From Streptomyces sp. NBC_00273 (GTDB lineage: Bacteria > Actinomycetota > Actinomycetes > Streptomycetales > Streptomycetaceae): a DNA stretch of 64,000 bases. The position numbers and the translations under genes are program-made. The DNA is taken from contig NZ_CP108067.1 of NCBI RefSeq assembly GCF_036178145.1, forward strand, positions 7,827,001-7,891,000, in the 5' to 3' direction. Each line of letters opens with the position of its first letter. Positions within the stretch are counted from its first letter, which is position 1. Below the pieces are notes generated by a model. That model was given only the letters and a program-made list of their open reading frames with translations, had not been told where the DNA came from and searched no databases. Below are positions 9,601 to 18,497 of the stretch, in pieces.

Positions 9601-12600
9601 GTCGTCGCCGCTGTCGGTACGGGTACGCAGCAGAAGATCGTCGCTGCCGTCGTCACCCACCCCGAGGGCGAGGCGGTGGACGTCGAGGCGGTGCGCGAAT
9701 GGACCGGTGACAGGTTGCCCGGTCACATGGTGCCGGAGCGGCTGGTCGTCACCGCGGACCTCCCGTTGACCGCGAACGGCAAGGTGGACCGCGCGAGGGT
9801 CGTTGCCGAACTCGCCGCACTGGCCGAGCAGGGGGTCGCCGCGGTCGCCGCGGAACCTCCCCGTGGACCGATGGAGGAAACGGTCGCCCGGCTCTGGACC
9901 GAGCTGCTGTCCCTGGAACAGGTGCACCGTACGGACGACTTCTTCCACTGTGGCGGTGACAGCCTCATCGGAACCCGGATGATCGCCGGCCTGATGTCCG
10001 AGGGCATCGCCGGCGCGGAACTGCGACTGCTGTTCACCCACCCCGTGCTCGCCGACTTCGCCGCACTTCTCCGGTCCGAGGAATCCGGCGCGGCCGTCGT
10101 GCGGTTCGACGCCGACGAGGCGGCCAGGTACGAGCCCTTCCCGGCCACCGACGTCCAGCGCGCGTACTGGTTCGGCCGCCGCCCGGAATTCACCCTGGGC
10201 GGCGTCGGATGCCACTTCTACACCGAGTTCGACGGCACCGACGTCGACCTCGACCGGCTGGAGCGCGCCTGGAACACCCTCATCGAACGGCACGAGATCC
10301 TCCGAGCCGTCTTCGACGACCAGGGCATGCAGCGGATCCAGCCGTCCGTGCCCCGGTTCACCATTGCCGTCCAGGACGCGGCGACCGATGGTGACGAGGA
10401 GCTCGACCAGCTGCGCAGCACCATGTCGCACCGCGTCTTCGACCCCACCGTCTGGCCCCTGTTCGACGTGCGCGCGGTGCGGTACGGGCAGCGGACCCGC
10501 TTGGGCGTGGGTCTGGACAACCTGATCCTCGACGCGCTGAGCGTGCTGATCCTCATGACGGAGCTGGAACAGCTCTACCAAGACCCGCAGGCGACGCTGC
10601 GTCCGGTCGGGGTGTCGTTCCGCGACTACCAGCTGAACGCGCAATTCCCCGAGGCCGAGGTCGACGCGGCCCGGGAGTACTGGCTGTCCCGTCTGGACGA
10701 CCTGCCGCCCGCCCCGCAGCTGCCGCTGGCCACCGACCCGATGCACATCGAGCGGCCCCGGTTCGCGCGCAACGACAAGTGGCTGGAATCCGAACGGTGG
10801 GCACGCATCACCGAGCGGGCCCGGCAGTACGGGCTGACCCCGTCAGCGCTGCTGTTGACCTGCTACGCGGAGGTCCTCGGTGCCTGGAGCACCCGCCCCG
10901 ACATGACGTTCGTGCTGACCACCTTCCAGCGCCGCGAGGTCCACCCCGACATCAACAACATCCTCGGCGACTTCACCTCGCTGCTTCTGGTCTCCTACCG
11001 CCCCGAGCCCGGCTCCGGACTGCTTGACAGGGCCCGCGCGCTGCAGGAGCAGATGTGGCAGGACCTCGACCACCAGGCCGTCCCGGCCACCTGGGTGCTA
11101 CGGGAAATGGCCCGTCGGGCCGGTACGGCGGAGGTGAGCATGCCGCTGGTCTTCACCAGCGCGCTGGGCATCGTCGAGGGGCTGCCCGACCTGGGTCCCG
11201 ACAAGCACGCGGAGGTCTGCTGGGGCATCTCCCAGACCCCGCAGGTGTGGCTCGACCACCAGGTCCGTGAACACCCCGACGGTGTCTATCTGAACTGGGA
11301 CTTCGTGGAAGGGCTGTTCCCCGAGGCCGTGGTGGAGGGGATGTTCGAGGCGTATTGCGGAGTGCTGGAGTGGTTGGTCGAGGGCGACTGGTCGCAGGCC
11401 GCTCCGGTGGGGCTGCCGGCCGGACAGCGATCCGTGCGTGCGCGGGTGGGTGAGACCGGGGCTCCGGAGAGCGGCCGTCTGCTGCACCAGGGGTTCTTCG
11501 AGCGTGCGTCCACGGAGCCCGGCCGGGCCGCTCTGGTGTGGGGCGAGGACGGCGAACTGTCGTACGGCGAGCTCGCCGAACGGGCGCTGCGGATCGCAGG
11601 CGGCCTGACGGCGCACGGTGTCGAGCCCGGTGACGCGGTCGCGGTGACGGTACCGAAGGGACCGGGCCAGGTCGCCGCGATCTTGGGTGTGCTGGCCGCG
11701 GGCGGCGTGTACGTGCCGGTCGGCGTGGACCAGCCGGCGGCCCGCCGGTCGCTGATGCTCGAGGCCGCCGACGCGCGGTTCGCGGTCGTCGACGGGGCCG
11801 GCGGCTCCTGGCCGTCCGGTGTGCAGGTCCTGGAACTGGGGGAGTTGAGCTCCACGTCGAACGGCCTGTCGGCGCCGGTGGCCCGCCGGGCGTCGGACAC
11901 GGCATATGTGATCTTCACGTCGGGTTCGACGGGCCGGCCCAAGGGCGTCGAGGTTTCGCACCGGGCGGCGGTCAACACCGTCGAGGACATCAACGAGCGC
12001 TTCGACGTCGGAGCCGACGACCGGGTACTGGCCGTGTCCGCCGCCGATTTCGACCTGTCGGTCTACGACATGTTCGGACTCCTGGCCGTGGGCGGCGCGC
12101 TGGTACTCATCGAGGAAGGCGACCGGCGTGAGGCCCAGCGCTGGGTCGAGCTGTGCCGTCGCCATGAGGTGACGATCTGGAACAGCGTCCCGGCCCTCTT
12201 CGACATGTACGTCTCCGTCGCCGAGGCACGCGCGCTCGACGACCGGCTGAGGCTGGTCCTGGTCTCCGGCGACTGGGTCGGGCTCGACCTGCCCGGCCGC
12301 TTCAAGGAACGCCGTCCCGACGGCCGGTTCATCGCCATGGGCGGTGCCACGGAAGCAGCGATCTGGTCCAACGCGATCGAGGTCGATCGCGTCCCCGAGG
12401 ACTGGCGATCGATCCCCTACGGATTCGCCTTGCGGAACCAGCGCTACCGCGTCGTCGACCAGGCCGGCCGGGACTGCCCCGACTGGGTCCCCGGCGAGCT
12501 GTGGATCGGCGGTGCGGGCGTCGCCGAGGGATACCGCGGCGATCCGGCCAAGACCGCGGAGAAGTTCGTCCAGCGGGACGGAGAACGCTGGTACCGCACC

Positions 12601-14358
12601 GGCGACCTCGGCCGGTTCTGGTCCGACGGCACCCTGGAGTTCCTCGGCCGCGCCGACCACCAGGTCAAGGTCCGCGGCTTCCGGATCGAGCTGGGTGAGA
12701 TCGAGTCGGTGCTTGAGGCCCATCCGCACATCGGCCGCGCCGTCGTCATGACCACCGGCACCGGCAACCAGCAGAAACTCGTCGCCGCCGTCGTGCCCGA
12801 CGCCACCGGGGCAACCGGCACGCCCGACGTCCTGACCGCCGCGACACCCACGGTGGAGATCACCACGGGAACCGCCGCCGATTCCGCGGAAGTGGAGGCG
12901 GCCCTGATCGAGTCCTGGATGGCGGGCGTGATCAGCGCGGGAATCAGCCACAGCCCGGCGGCCCTCGGCGAGGTGGCCCGCACCCTCGGCACCGCCGACG
13001 ACATGCGGGGCGCACTGCGGCTCTGGCTGGACTGGCTCGTCATGCGGGAGGTACTGACGGGCGAGCGCGACGCGTACGCAGCCGGTGAGCGCTGGCAGAC
13101 CGCCCTCGATCCGCGGACGTGGCAGGCCAACCTGGAACGGGCCACCGGCGCCGCGCGCACCATCGCCGACCGCCTCGCCGACATGACCGGGACGCTCACC
13201 GGCATCCTGCGCGGCGAACGCGATCCACTGGTCCTGGTCGAGGACCCGGTGATGTCACCGGAGGCGACGGTCACCCACCGGCCGGACACCGAGAGCGCGC
13301 TGCGCGGTGCGGCGGACGCCATCGGCGCCCTCGCGGCCGAACTCGGCCGCCCCGTACGGGTCGCCGAACTGGGTGCCCGCTCGGGCGCCGCCGCCCGGCG
13401 ACTGCTGGAGACGGTCGCAACCGGAGCCATCGAGCTGACCCTGTTCGACGCGGCACCGCGGCTGCTGGAGTCGGCCGCGGAACGTCTCGCGGACCTGCCG
13501 CACCACACGGCCTTCCGCGCGGTGCGCGACGGCGTCCTGCCGTCCGAGGCGCGGCACGCCTTCGACCTCGTACTGGCGAACAACTCGCTGCACCGGTACG
13601 CCGACCCGGTCGCGGGCGCGGCCGAGGCACGCCAGCTGCTCGTTCCCGGCGGCATCCTGATCGGCCTGGAACACGCGGAGCTGGCGCCCATCGGTCTGTT
13701 GACCGCCGGTCTCATCGAGCACGGGTTCTCGCCCGGCCCGGGAGAACGCGTTCGCGCCGCAGGACGGGCGGGCTCCACCGGGCCGCTGCTCGACAAGTCG
13801 GATTGGGCGGACGTCCTCCACGAGGGCGGGCTCCGCGACGTCACCATCACCGAGCGGGACGACACCTCGCTCATGCTGCTGGTGGCGCGCACCGCCGCGG
13901 ACCTGCCGGTCGTCAGGGAACCCGAGGTCCTGGCGCTCGTCCGGGAGCAACTGCCGGCGCACATGGTGCCCGAACGGCTGTTGATGCTCCCGGCGCTGCC
14001 GCTCAGCGCCAACGGCAAGATCGACCGCACGCGCCTCGGGGCGCTGTTCGCCGAACAGCCCGATCAGGGCGACGGGGGTGAGGCGCCGCGGACCCCGATG
14101 GAGGAGACGGTGGCGCAGATGTGGTCGGAGCTGTTGCACGTGCCCGAGATCGGCAGGGCGCACAACTTCTTCGCCCTCGGCGGTGACAGCCTCACCGCCA
14201 CGGGCTTCGCCGAGGCCATTCGTGCCCGGTTCGGCGTGGAACTGATGCTCCGGCAGATGTTCCAGGACCCGACCGTGGCAGCAGTCGCCGCGTCGATCGA
14301 CGCGAGCCTGGAGACGGTCGGAGCGGCCGACGGTTCGATGGAGGACGGTGTCCTGTGA
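6664..14358 (+). CDS. NRPS 1: ArCP-Cy-A(Cys)-PCP-Cy-A(Cys)[MT-like]-PCP
   Basis: A 2564-residue PchE/HMWP2-like synthetase. The aryl carrier protein (phosphopantetheine S51 in 'GIDSIG') leads. Cyclisation domain 1 has the Cy signature D239..D244..S247 in place of HHxxxDG. A1 has 'FTSGSTGRPKG' near 703-713, and PCP1 Ser is at 1100. Cy2 has D1285..D1290..S1293, A2 has its core near 1750-1760, and PCP2 Ser is at 2509. About 400 residues (roughly 2030-2430) are inserted between A8 and A10 of A2 and resemble the embedded methyltransferase/epimerase domain of PchE or PchF ('VAELGARSG', 'LANNSLHRY'). My reading of the A-domain pocket is D-L-Y-N-L-S-M-I-W for both A1 and A2, a cysteine-type code. Each module should add and heterocyclise one Cys onto salicylate. 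The gene carries a TTA codon at 8485 and overlaps NRPS 2 (GTGA). Confidence 0.9.
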   Translation: MADASPSGFSGANQRIPASKDELISLVADLLEENPEDLDEHENLIEYGIDSIGVMRVVSLWNREGLDITVGELFAHPTIAEWWDLLSECTAIGPAHDTAVDVDIDAPFELSPVQHAYWVGRTDGQVLGGVGCHIYLEVDGAGVDADGLERAVSALTERHPMLRARFLDDGTQQIMPRAAWTGLLRHDLRDLDEAATERELTRIRARLSHRRLAVERGEVFDVRLSLLPGGRTRLHIELDLLVADVLSFNVFLDDLAACYTGGAAALKPLTYSFPQYRADLGRSRSAAYVRDRAYWLSRLPDLPSAPRLPLAQDPALIERPVFRRLEHRLEPEDFERLVQLARRNQVTPAMVLATAYAEILGRWSGQSRLLLNLPLFDRVALHDDVAGMIADFTNLVLLDVDLTGGSFLDRVRAVQQRFQTDISHSAYSAVEVLRDISRHTDLEVQTAPVVFASNAGGGELLSGRFRQSFGELGYSITQTPQVWLDHQLMDMASGVYLNWDFVDGLFPEGVVEGMFEAYCGVLDWLVEGDWSGPAPVGLPVGQRAVRARVGETGAPESGRLLHEGFFERAGAEPGRAALVWGEDGELSYGELAGRALRVAGGLVAGGVLPGDAVAVTVGKGPEQVAAILGVLAAGGVYVPVGVDQPAVRRALMLEAAGVRHAVVDGAAGEWPSGVRVWEYGELVRSAGLSAPVTRQVSEAAYVIFTSGSTGRPKGVEVSHRAAVNTVEDINERFDVGAEDRVLAVSAADFDLSVYDMFGLLAVGGALVLIEEGDRREAQRWVESCRRHGVTVWNSVPALFDMYVSVAEARGLDDRLRLVLVSGDWVGLDLPGRFRARCPEGRFVAMGGATEAAIWSNALEVERVPQEWRSIPYGFALRNQRYRVVDPVGRDCPDWVPGELWIGGVGVAEGYRGDAAKTAEKFLVRDGERWYRTGDLGRFWSDGTLEFLGRADHQVKVRGFRIELGEIEAVLEAHPHIGRAVVAAVGTGTQQKIVAAVVTHPEGEAVDVEAVREWTGDRLPGHMVPERLVVTADLPLTANGKVDRARVVAELAALAEQGVAAVAAEPPRGPMEETVARLWTELLSLEQVHRTDDFFHCGGDSLIGTRMIAGLMSEGIAGAELRLLFTHPVLADFAALLRSEESGAAVVRFDADEAARYEPFPATDVQRAYWFGRRPEFTLGGVGCHFYTEFDGTDVDLDRLERAWNTLIERHEILRAVFDDQGMQRIQPSVPRFTIAVQDAATDGDEELDQLRSTMSHRVFDPTVWPLFDVRAVRYGQRTRLGVGLDNLILDALSVLILMTELEQLYQDPQATLRPVGVSFRDYQLNAQFPEAEVDAAREYWLSRLDDLPPAPQLPLATDPMHIERPRFARNDKWLESERWARITERARQYGLTPSALLLTCYAEVLGAWSTRPDMTFVLTTFQRREVHPDINNILGDFTSLLLVSYRPEPGSGLLDRARALQEQMWQDLDHQAVPATWVLREMARRAGTAEVSMPLVFTSALGIVEGLPDLGPDKHAEVCWGISQTPQVWLDHQVREHPDGVYLNWDFVEGLFPEAVVEGMFEAYCGVLEWLVEGDWSQAAPVGLPAGQRSVRARVGETGAPESGRLLHQGFFERASTEPGRAALVWGEDGELSYGELAERALRIAGGLTAHGVEPGDAVAVTVPKGPGQVAAILGVLAAGGVYVPVGVDQPAARRSLMLEAADARFAVVDGAGGSWPSGVQVLELGELSSTSNGLSAPVARRASDTAYVIFTSGSTGRPKGVEVSHRAAVNTVEDINERFDVGADDRVLAVSAADFDLSVYDMFGLLAVGGALVLIEEGDRREAQRWVELCRRHEVTIWNSVPALFDMYVSVAEARALDDRLRLVLVSGDWVGLDLPGRFKERRPDGRFIAMGGATEAAIWSNAIEVDRVPEDWRSIPYGFALRNQRYRVVDQAGRDCPDWVPGELWIGGAGVAEGYRGDPAKTAEKFVQRDGERWYRTGDLGRFWSDGTLEFLGRADHQVKVRGFRIELGEIESVLEAHPHIGRAVVMTTGTGNQQKLVAAVVPDATGATGTPDVLTAATPTVEITTGTAADSAEVEAALIESWMAGVISAGISHSPAALGEVARTLGTADDMRGALRLWLDWLVMREVLTGERDAYAAGERWQTALDPRTWQANLERATGAARTIADRLADMTGTLTGILRGERDPLVLVEDPVMSPEATVTHRPDTESALRGAADAIGALAAELGRPVRVAELGARSGAAARRLLETVATGAIELTLFDAAPRLLESAAERLADLPHHTAFRAVRDGVLPSEARHAFDLVLANNSLHRYADPVAGAAEARQLLVPGGILIGLEHAELAPIGLLTAGLIEHGFSPGPGERVRAAGRAGSTGPLLDKSDWADVLHEGGLRDVTITERDDTSLMLLVARTAADLPVVREPEVLALVREQLPAHMVPERLLMLPALPLSANGKIDRTRLGALFAEQPDQGDGGEAPRTPMEETVAQMWSELLHVPEIGRAHNFFALGGDSLTATGFAEAIRARFGVELMLRQMFQDPTVAAVAASIDASLETVGAADGSMEDGVL
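8485..8487 (+). other. TTA leucine codon in NRPS 1 (residue 608)
   Basis: The frame of NRPS 1 reads ...gtg-TTA-ccg... here. TTA is very rare in Streptomyces and is decoded by the developmentally controlled bldA tRNA, so production of this synthetase is likely to depend on bldA. The matching position in A2 of the same protein uses a Glu codon. Confidence 0.8.
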
Positions 14359-17300
14359 GTACTCAAGACCTGATCGCCGAGTTGTCCGCCGCGGGGGTGC
14401 AACTGTGGGAGGACGCCGGCCAGTTGCGCTACCGGGCGCCGAAGGGTGCTCTGACGCCCGACCGCATCGAGCGGATGCGTGCCGCGAAGGAGGAACTGCT
14501 CGACCAGCTGCGCGGCGACCGATTGCCCACCATCGTCCCGGATCCCGAGAACCGCTACGAGCCGTTCCCGCTGACCGACGTGCAGGCGGCGTACCTGGTC
14601 GGTCGCCAGCAGGGATACGCGTACGGCGGTGTCGCCTGCCACCTCTACATGGAGGTCGAGCACCCCTCCCTGGACTCCGCCCGGGTGGAGCAGGGCTGGA
14701 ACCGCCTGATCGAGCACCACGACATGCTGCGGCTGGTGGTCCACCAGGAGGGCTACCAGCAGGTGCTGCCCACGGTGCCGTACTACCGGATCCCCGTCGC
14801 AGACCTGCGCGGCGAGAGCGTCGACGCAGTCGAGGCGCGGCTGCGCGAGGAGCGCCACGAACTCGGCCACAAGATGCATTCGACCGGTGAATGGCCGCTG
14901 TTCGAGGTGCGCGTCACCCAGACGCCCGACCGGGCGATCCTGCACCTGTCACTCGACTTCCTGATGGCGGACTGGACGAGCATCCAGCGCCTCTTGCGCC
15001 AGCTGGACCGGCTGCAGGCTGACCCCCAGTACGCGTTGCCGCCGTGCGACATCACGTACCGGGACTACGTGCTCGCCGAGCGGGCGCTGCTCGAATCCCC
15101 GCGCTACCAGCGGGACCGCGACTACTGGCTGGAGCGCATCGACGACCTTCCGCCCGCACCGGAACTGCCCACCACGACCGGGCTCGACGCCGCGCCGACC
15201 TTCCACCGGCACGTCGGCAGCCTGGACGCCGCGAACTGGGCCGCGTTCAGGGAGCGCGCCGGTGCCGCCGGGCTGACCGCGTCGGGCGCCGTCATGGCCG
15301 CGTTCGCGGACGTCGTCGGACGGTTCAGCAGACGTCCCGAGTGCACCTTGAACCTGACCCTGCACAACCGTCTGCCGCTGCACCCTCAGGTGGAGGAGCT
15401 CTTCGGCGACTTCACCGCAGTCACCCTGTTGGCCGTCCGGCCCGGGGACGGCGAGTCGTTCGCGGTGCGCGCACGGCGTCTCGGGCAGCAGCTGTTCGAC
15501 GACATGGACCACCGGCTCTACTCGGGCATCGAGACCATCCGTGAGCTGGTCCGGCGGCGCAGCCGGGACGAGGCCGTCATGCCGGTCGTGTTCACCAGCG
15601 CGATCGGCGGTTCCGAGCACGAACAGCAGGCCGCCGGCGAGGTCGGCTTCAGCATCACCCAGACGCCCCAGGTCTGGATCGATTGCCAGGTCATGGAGCG
15701 CAACGGCGCGCTGCTGCTGAACTGGAACGTCCGCGACGAGGTCTTCCCGGCCGGCCTGGTGGAGGCGATGTTCGAAGCCTTCACGGGGTTGCTCGAGCGG
15801 TTGGCCACCGGGCCGGCGGCCTGGGCCGACACCGAGCCCGTCCCGCTGCCCGCGGCACAGGCCGCACGGCGAGCCGAAGTGAACGCGACGGCCGGCGAGC
15901 TGCCCTCGGTCCTGCTGCACGAGCCGGTGTTCGCCACCGCGCGGCAGCACCCGGACAGGACGGCCGTCATCGACGCAGAGGGCGCGCACACCTACCGCGC
16001 CCTCTGCGGCCGCGCGACCGCCGTCGAGGCGGCGTTGCGCACGGCGGGCGCCGCGCCGGGCGACATCGTGGCCGTCGCCCTGGACAAGGGACTCGACCAG
16101 ATCGCGGCGGTGCTCGGCATCCTCGCGGCCGGCGGTGCGTACCTGCCGATCGACATGGGGCAGCCCATCGCGCGGCGCGACGTCATCCTCCGGGACTCCC
16201 GGGCACGGTTCCTCGTCGGTGCCCGCGCCGACGACACCGTGCCGGAACAGGTGCGGGGCATCGCGCTCGACACCTTGCCCGCCGACGCCGGTCTCCCGGA
16301 CACCACCGAGCGCCGGGTCGGGCCCGGCGACGTGGCCTACGTCATCTACACGTCGGGTTCGACGGGCGTGCCCAAGGGCGTGGTGATCACCCACCAGGCC
16401 GCGGCGAACACGGTCGCGGACATGAACGAGCGCTTCGGGATCGCGCCCGCCGACCGTGTGCTCGGGCTGGCGAACCTGAGCTTCGACCTGTCGGTGTACG
16501 ACATCTTCGGACCGCTCGGCATCGGTGGGGTACTGGTGCTGCCCGCACCGGACCGCCGCGGCGATCCCGGGCACTGGGCCGAGCTGGTCGAACGCCACGA
16601 AGTGACCGTGTGGAACTCGGTTCCCGCACAACTGCAGATGCTCGGGCACTACCTGGACGCGCAACCCGGTCCCGGAACCGGCACGCTGCGCCTGGCCCTG
16701 CTGTCCGGCGACTGGATCCCGGTGAACCTCCCCGACGAGATCCGGGCCCGGATCCCGGGCCTGCGCTTGATCTCACTGGGCGGCGCCACCGAGGCGTCGA
16801 TCTGGTCGATCCACTACCCGATCGGTGACGTCGACCCCGACGCGCCGAGCATCCCGTACGGCTACCCGCTGCGCAATCAGACGTTCCACGTCCTCGACCA
16901 AGGGCTCAGGGACTGCCCCGACTGGGTGGCGGGCGAGCTGTACATCGGCGGGGACGGGCTGGCCCTGGGCTATCTCAACGATCCGGGGCGCACCGCCGAA
17001 CGCTTCCTCACCCACCCGGCGACCGGCCGCAGGCTGTACCGGACCGGTGACCTCGGCCGCTATCTGCCCACCGGAGCGATCGAGTTCCTCGGCCGCGAGG
17101 ACCACCAGGTCAAGATCCGGGGACACCGGGTGGAGCTCGCCGAAGTGGAAGCGGCTCTGCTCGGCCATCCGGCGGTGCGTGCCGCGGTGGTCCTCGTGGA
17201 CGGCGACGAGGCGCTGCGGCGCCGACTCGTCGCGTTCGTCGAGTACGACACCACGGCCCCGGCCACCGGTGAACCGCGGATCGAGGAGCACCTTCGCGAG

Positions 17301-18497
17301 CTGCTGCCGGAGTACATGTGCCCGGCGGTGATCCGCACACTGCCCGGCCTGCCGGTCACCGAGAACGGCAAGATCGACCGGCGTGCGCTGACCGCCGAAC
17401 TGGCCGAGATCCCCGGTAGTGCGCCGGCCGCCGGAAGCGAAGCGCCCCGCGAAGGGCTGGAGACCGTCCTCGCCGAACTGTGGGCCGAGATCCTCCAGGT
17501 CGAGCGTGTGGGGCGCGACGACGACTTCTACGTGCTCGGCGGCAACTCGCTGCTGTCGACGCAGCTCGTCGCGCAGCTGCGGGCGCGCGTGCCGCAGGCG
17601 GCGGGCATGTTCTTCGACACCCTGGTGCGCCAGCTGTTGCCCGCGCCGACCGTGGCCGCGATGGCCGAGTTCCTCGAATCCCAGGTCGAGGCACCGCCGG
17701 AGACGGGGGCCGACAGGACCGTTTCCCCGCTCCGACGGATGGGCACCGGCGAAACCGAGCCCGCCGTGCTGCTGGTGCACGACGCCACCGGCGAGCTCGA
17801 CCGGTACGGCGAGCTGTCCGGCCTGCTCGATCCCGGGCGCAAGGTCTACGGGCTGTCCGCGGGTCACTCCGACGGCTATGCGCGGACCTCTGACGAGGTG
17901 CTGATCCGGCGCAGGGCCACCGGATACGCGCGGCTGGTGCGCGCGGAGAGCCCCGCCGCCGTCACGGTGGTCGGAGCCGGTGCCGCGGCGGTCCTCGCGC
18001 TGGAGGTCGCCCGGACCCTGCGCGACCTGGGGACCGAGGTCGACGAGGTGGTGCTGGTCGACGGCTACCGGGTCGACGAGCAGGTGACGGACGAGGTGTG
18101 GCTCGAAAGCCTGCTCGCTGTCGAACTCGGTCTCGGAACGGCGGAGTTCGGTCACACCCCGGGCGAACCGGTGCCGGACGACCACCCGCTGCGGTCGCGC
18201 CGGCCGTCCGAGCGGCTGGAGGCGATGGGCCTCGCGGCCGGGCTGCGTACGCGGACCCCCATCGGCACACGGCTCGAACTGTTCCGCAAGACGGTGCGGG
18301 CGCTGCACGGGCACGCTCCGCTGCCGTACTCGGGACCGGTCCGGCTGATCGACACCGGCGCCGTGCCGCATCCGCTGGGCAAGGCACTGGCTGCGGAGCT
18401 GACCGATGCCGGCTGCGTCGATCTCCGGACGGTACAGCAGCAGCCGCGGTCGCCGATGGCGGCCCTGGCCGCCCTGCTGGAAGGGCGGGACCGGTGA
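14355..18497 (+). CDS. NRPS 2: docking-Cy-A(Cys)-PCP-degenerate TE-like
   Basis: A 1380-residue synthetase. The first ~55 residues ('LIAELSAAGVQLWEDAGQLR', 'RAPKG') look like a TubC-type N-terminal docking domain for interaction with NRPS 1. The cyclisation domain has D201..D206..S209. The A domain pocket reads D-L-Y-N-L-S-L-I-W, the standard Cys code. The PCP has S1065 in 'GGNSL', with Asn in place of the usual Asp before the Ser. Residues ~1125-1380 fold like a thioesterase ('VLLVHDATGELDRYGEL', 'VVLVDGYR'), but the nucleophile elbow reads G1207-A-G1209-A-A in place of GxSxG, and no His is seen in the usual C-terminal position. The protein should add and cyclise the third Cys, while release probably needs another enzyme such as the thioesterase at 19621. 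The stop overlaps the next start. Confidence 0.88.
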   Translation: MSTQDLIAELSAAGVQLWEDAGQLRYRAPKGALTPDRIERMRAAKEELLDQLRGDRLPTIVPDPENRYEPFPLTDVQAAYLVGRQQGYAYGGVACHLYMEVEHPSLDSARVEQGWNRLIEHHDMLRLVVHQEGYQQVLPTVPYYRIPVADLRGESVDAVEARLREERHELGHKMHSTGEWPLFEVRVTQTPDRAILHLSLDFLMADWTSIQRLLRQLDRLQADPQYALPPCDITYRDYVLAERALLESPRYQRDRDYWLERIDDLPPAPELPTTTGLDAAPTFHRHVGSLDAANWAAFRERAGAAGLTASGAVMAAFADVVGRFSRRPECTLNLTLHNRLPLHPQVEELFGDFTAVTLLAVRPGDGESFAVRARRLGQQLFDDMDHRLYSGIETIRELVRRRSRDEAVMPVVFTSAIGGSEHEQQAAGEVGFSITQTPQVWIDCQVMERNGALLLNWNVRDEVFPAGLVEAMFEAFTGLLERLATGPAAWADTEPVPLPAAQAARRAEVNATAGELPSVLLHEPVFATARQHPDRTAVIDAEGAHTYRALCGRATAVEAALRTAGAAPGDIVAVALDKGLDQIAAVLGILAAGGAYLPIDMGQPIARRDVILRDSRARFLVGARADDTVPEQVRGIALDTLPADAGLPDTTERRVGPGDVAYVIYTSGSTGVPKGVVITHQAAANTVADMNERFGIAPADRVLGLANLSFDLSVYDIFGPLGIGGVLVLPAPDRRGDPGHWAELVERHEVTVWNSVPAQLQMLGHYLDAQPGPGTGTLRLALLSGDWIPVNLPDEIRARIPGLRLISLGGATEASIWSIHYPIGDVDPDAPSIPYGYPLRNQTFHVLDQGLRDCPDWVAGELYIGGDGLALGYLNDPGRTAERFLTHPATGRRLYRTGDLGRYLPTGAIEFLGREDHQVKIRGHRVELAEVEAALLGHPAVRAAVVLVDGDEALRRRLVAFVEYDTTAPATGEPRIEEHLRELLPEYMCPAVIRTLPGLPVTENGKIDRRALTAELAEIPGSAPAAGSEAPREGLETVLAELWAEILQVERVGRDDDFYVLGGNSLLSTQLVAQLRARVPQAAGMFFDTLVRQLLPAPTVAAMAEFLESQVEAPPETGADRTVSPLRRMGTGETEPAVLLVHDATGELDRYGELSGLLDPGRKVYGLSAGHSDGYARTSDEVLIRRRATGYARLVRAESPAAVTVVGAGAAAVLALEVARTLRDLGTEVDEVVLVDGYRVDEQVTDEVWLESLLAVELGLGTAEFGHTPGEPVPDDHPLRSRRPSERLEAMGLAAGLRTRTPIGTRLELFRKTVRALHGHAPLPYSGPVRLIDTGAVPHPLGKALAAELTDAGCVDLRTVQQQPRSPMAALAALLEGRDR

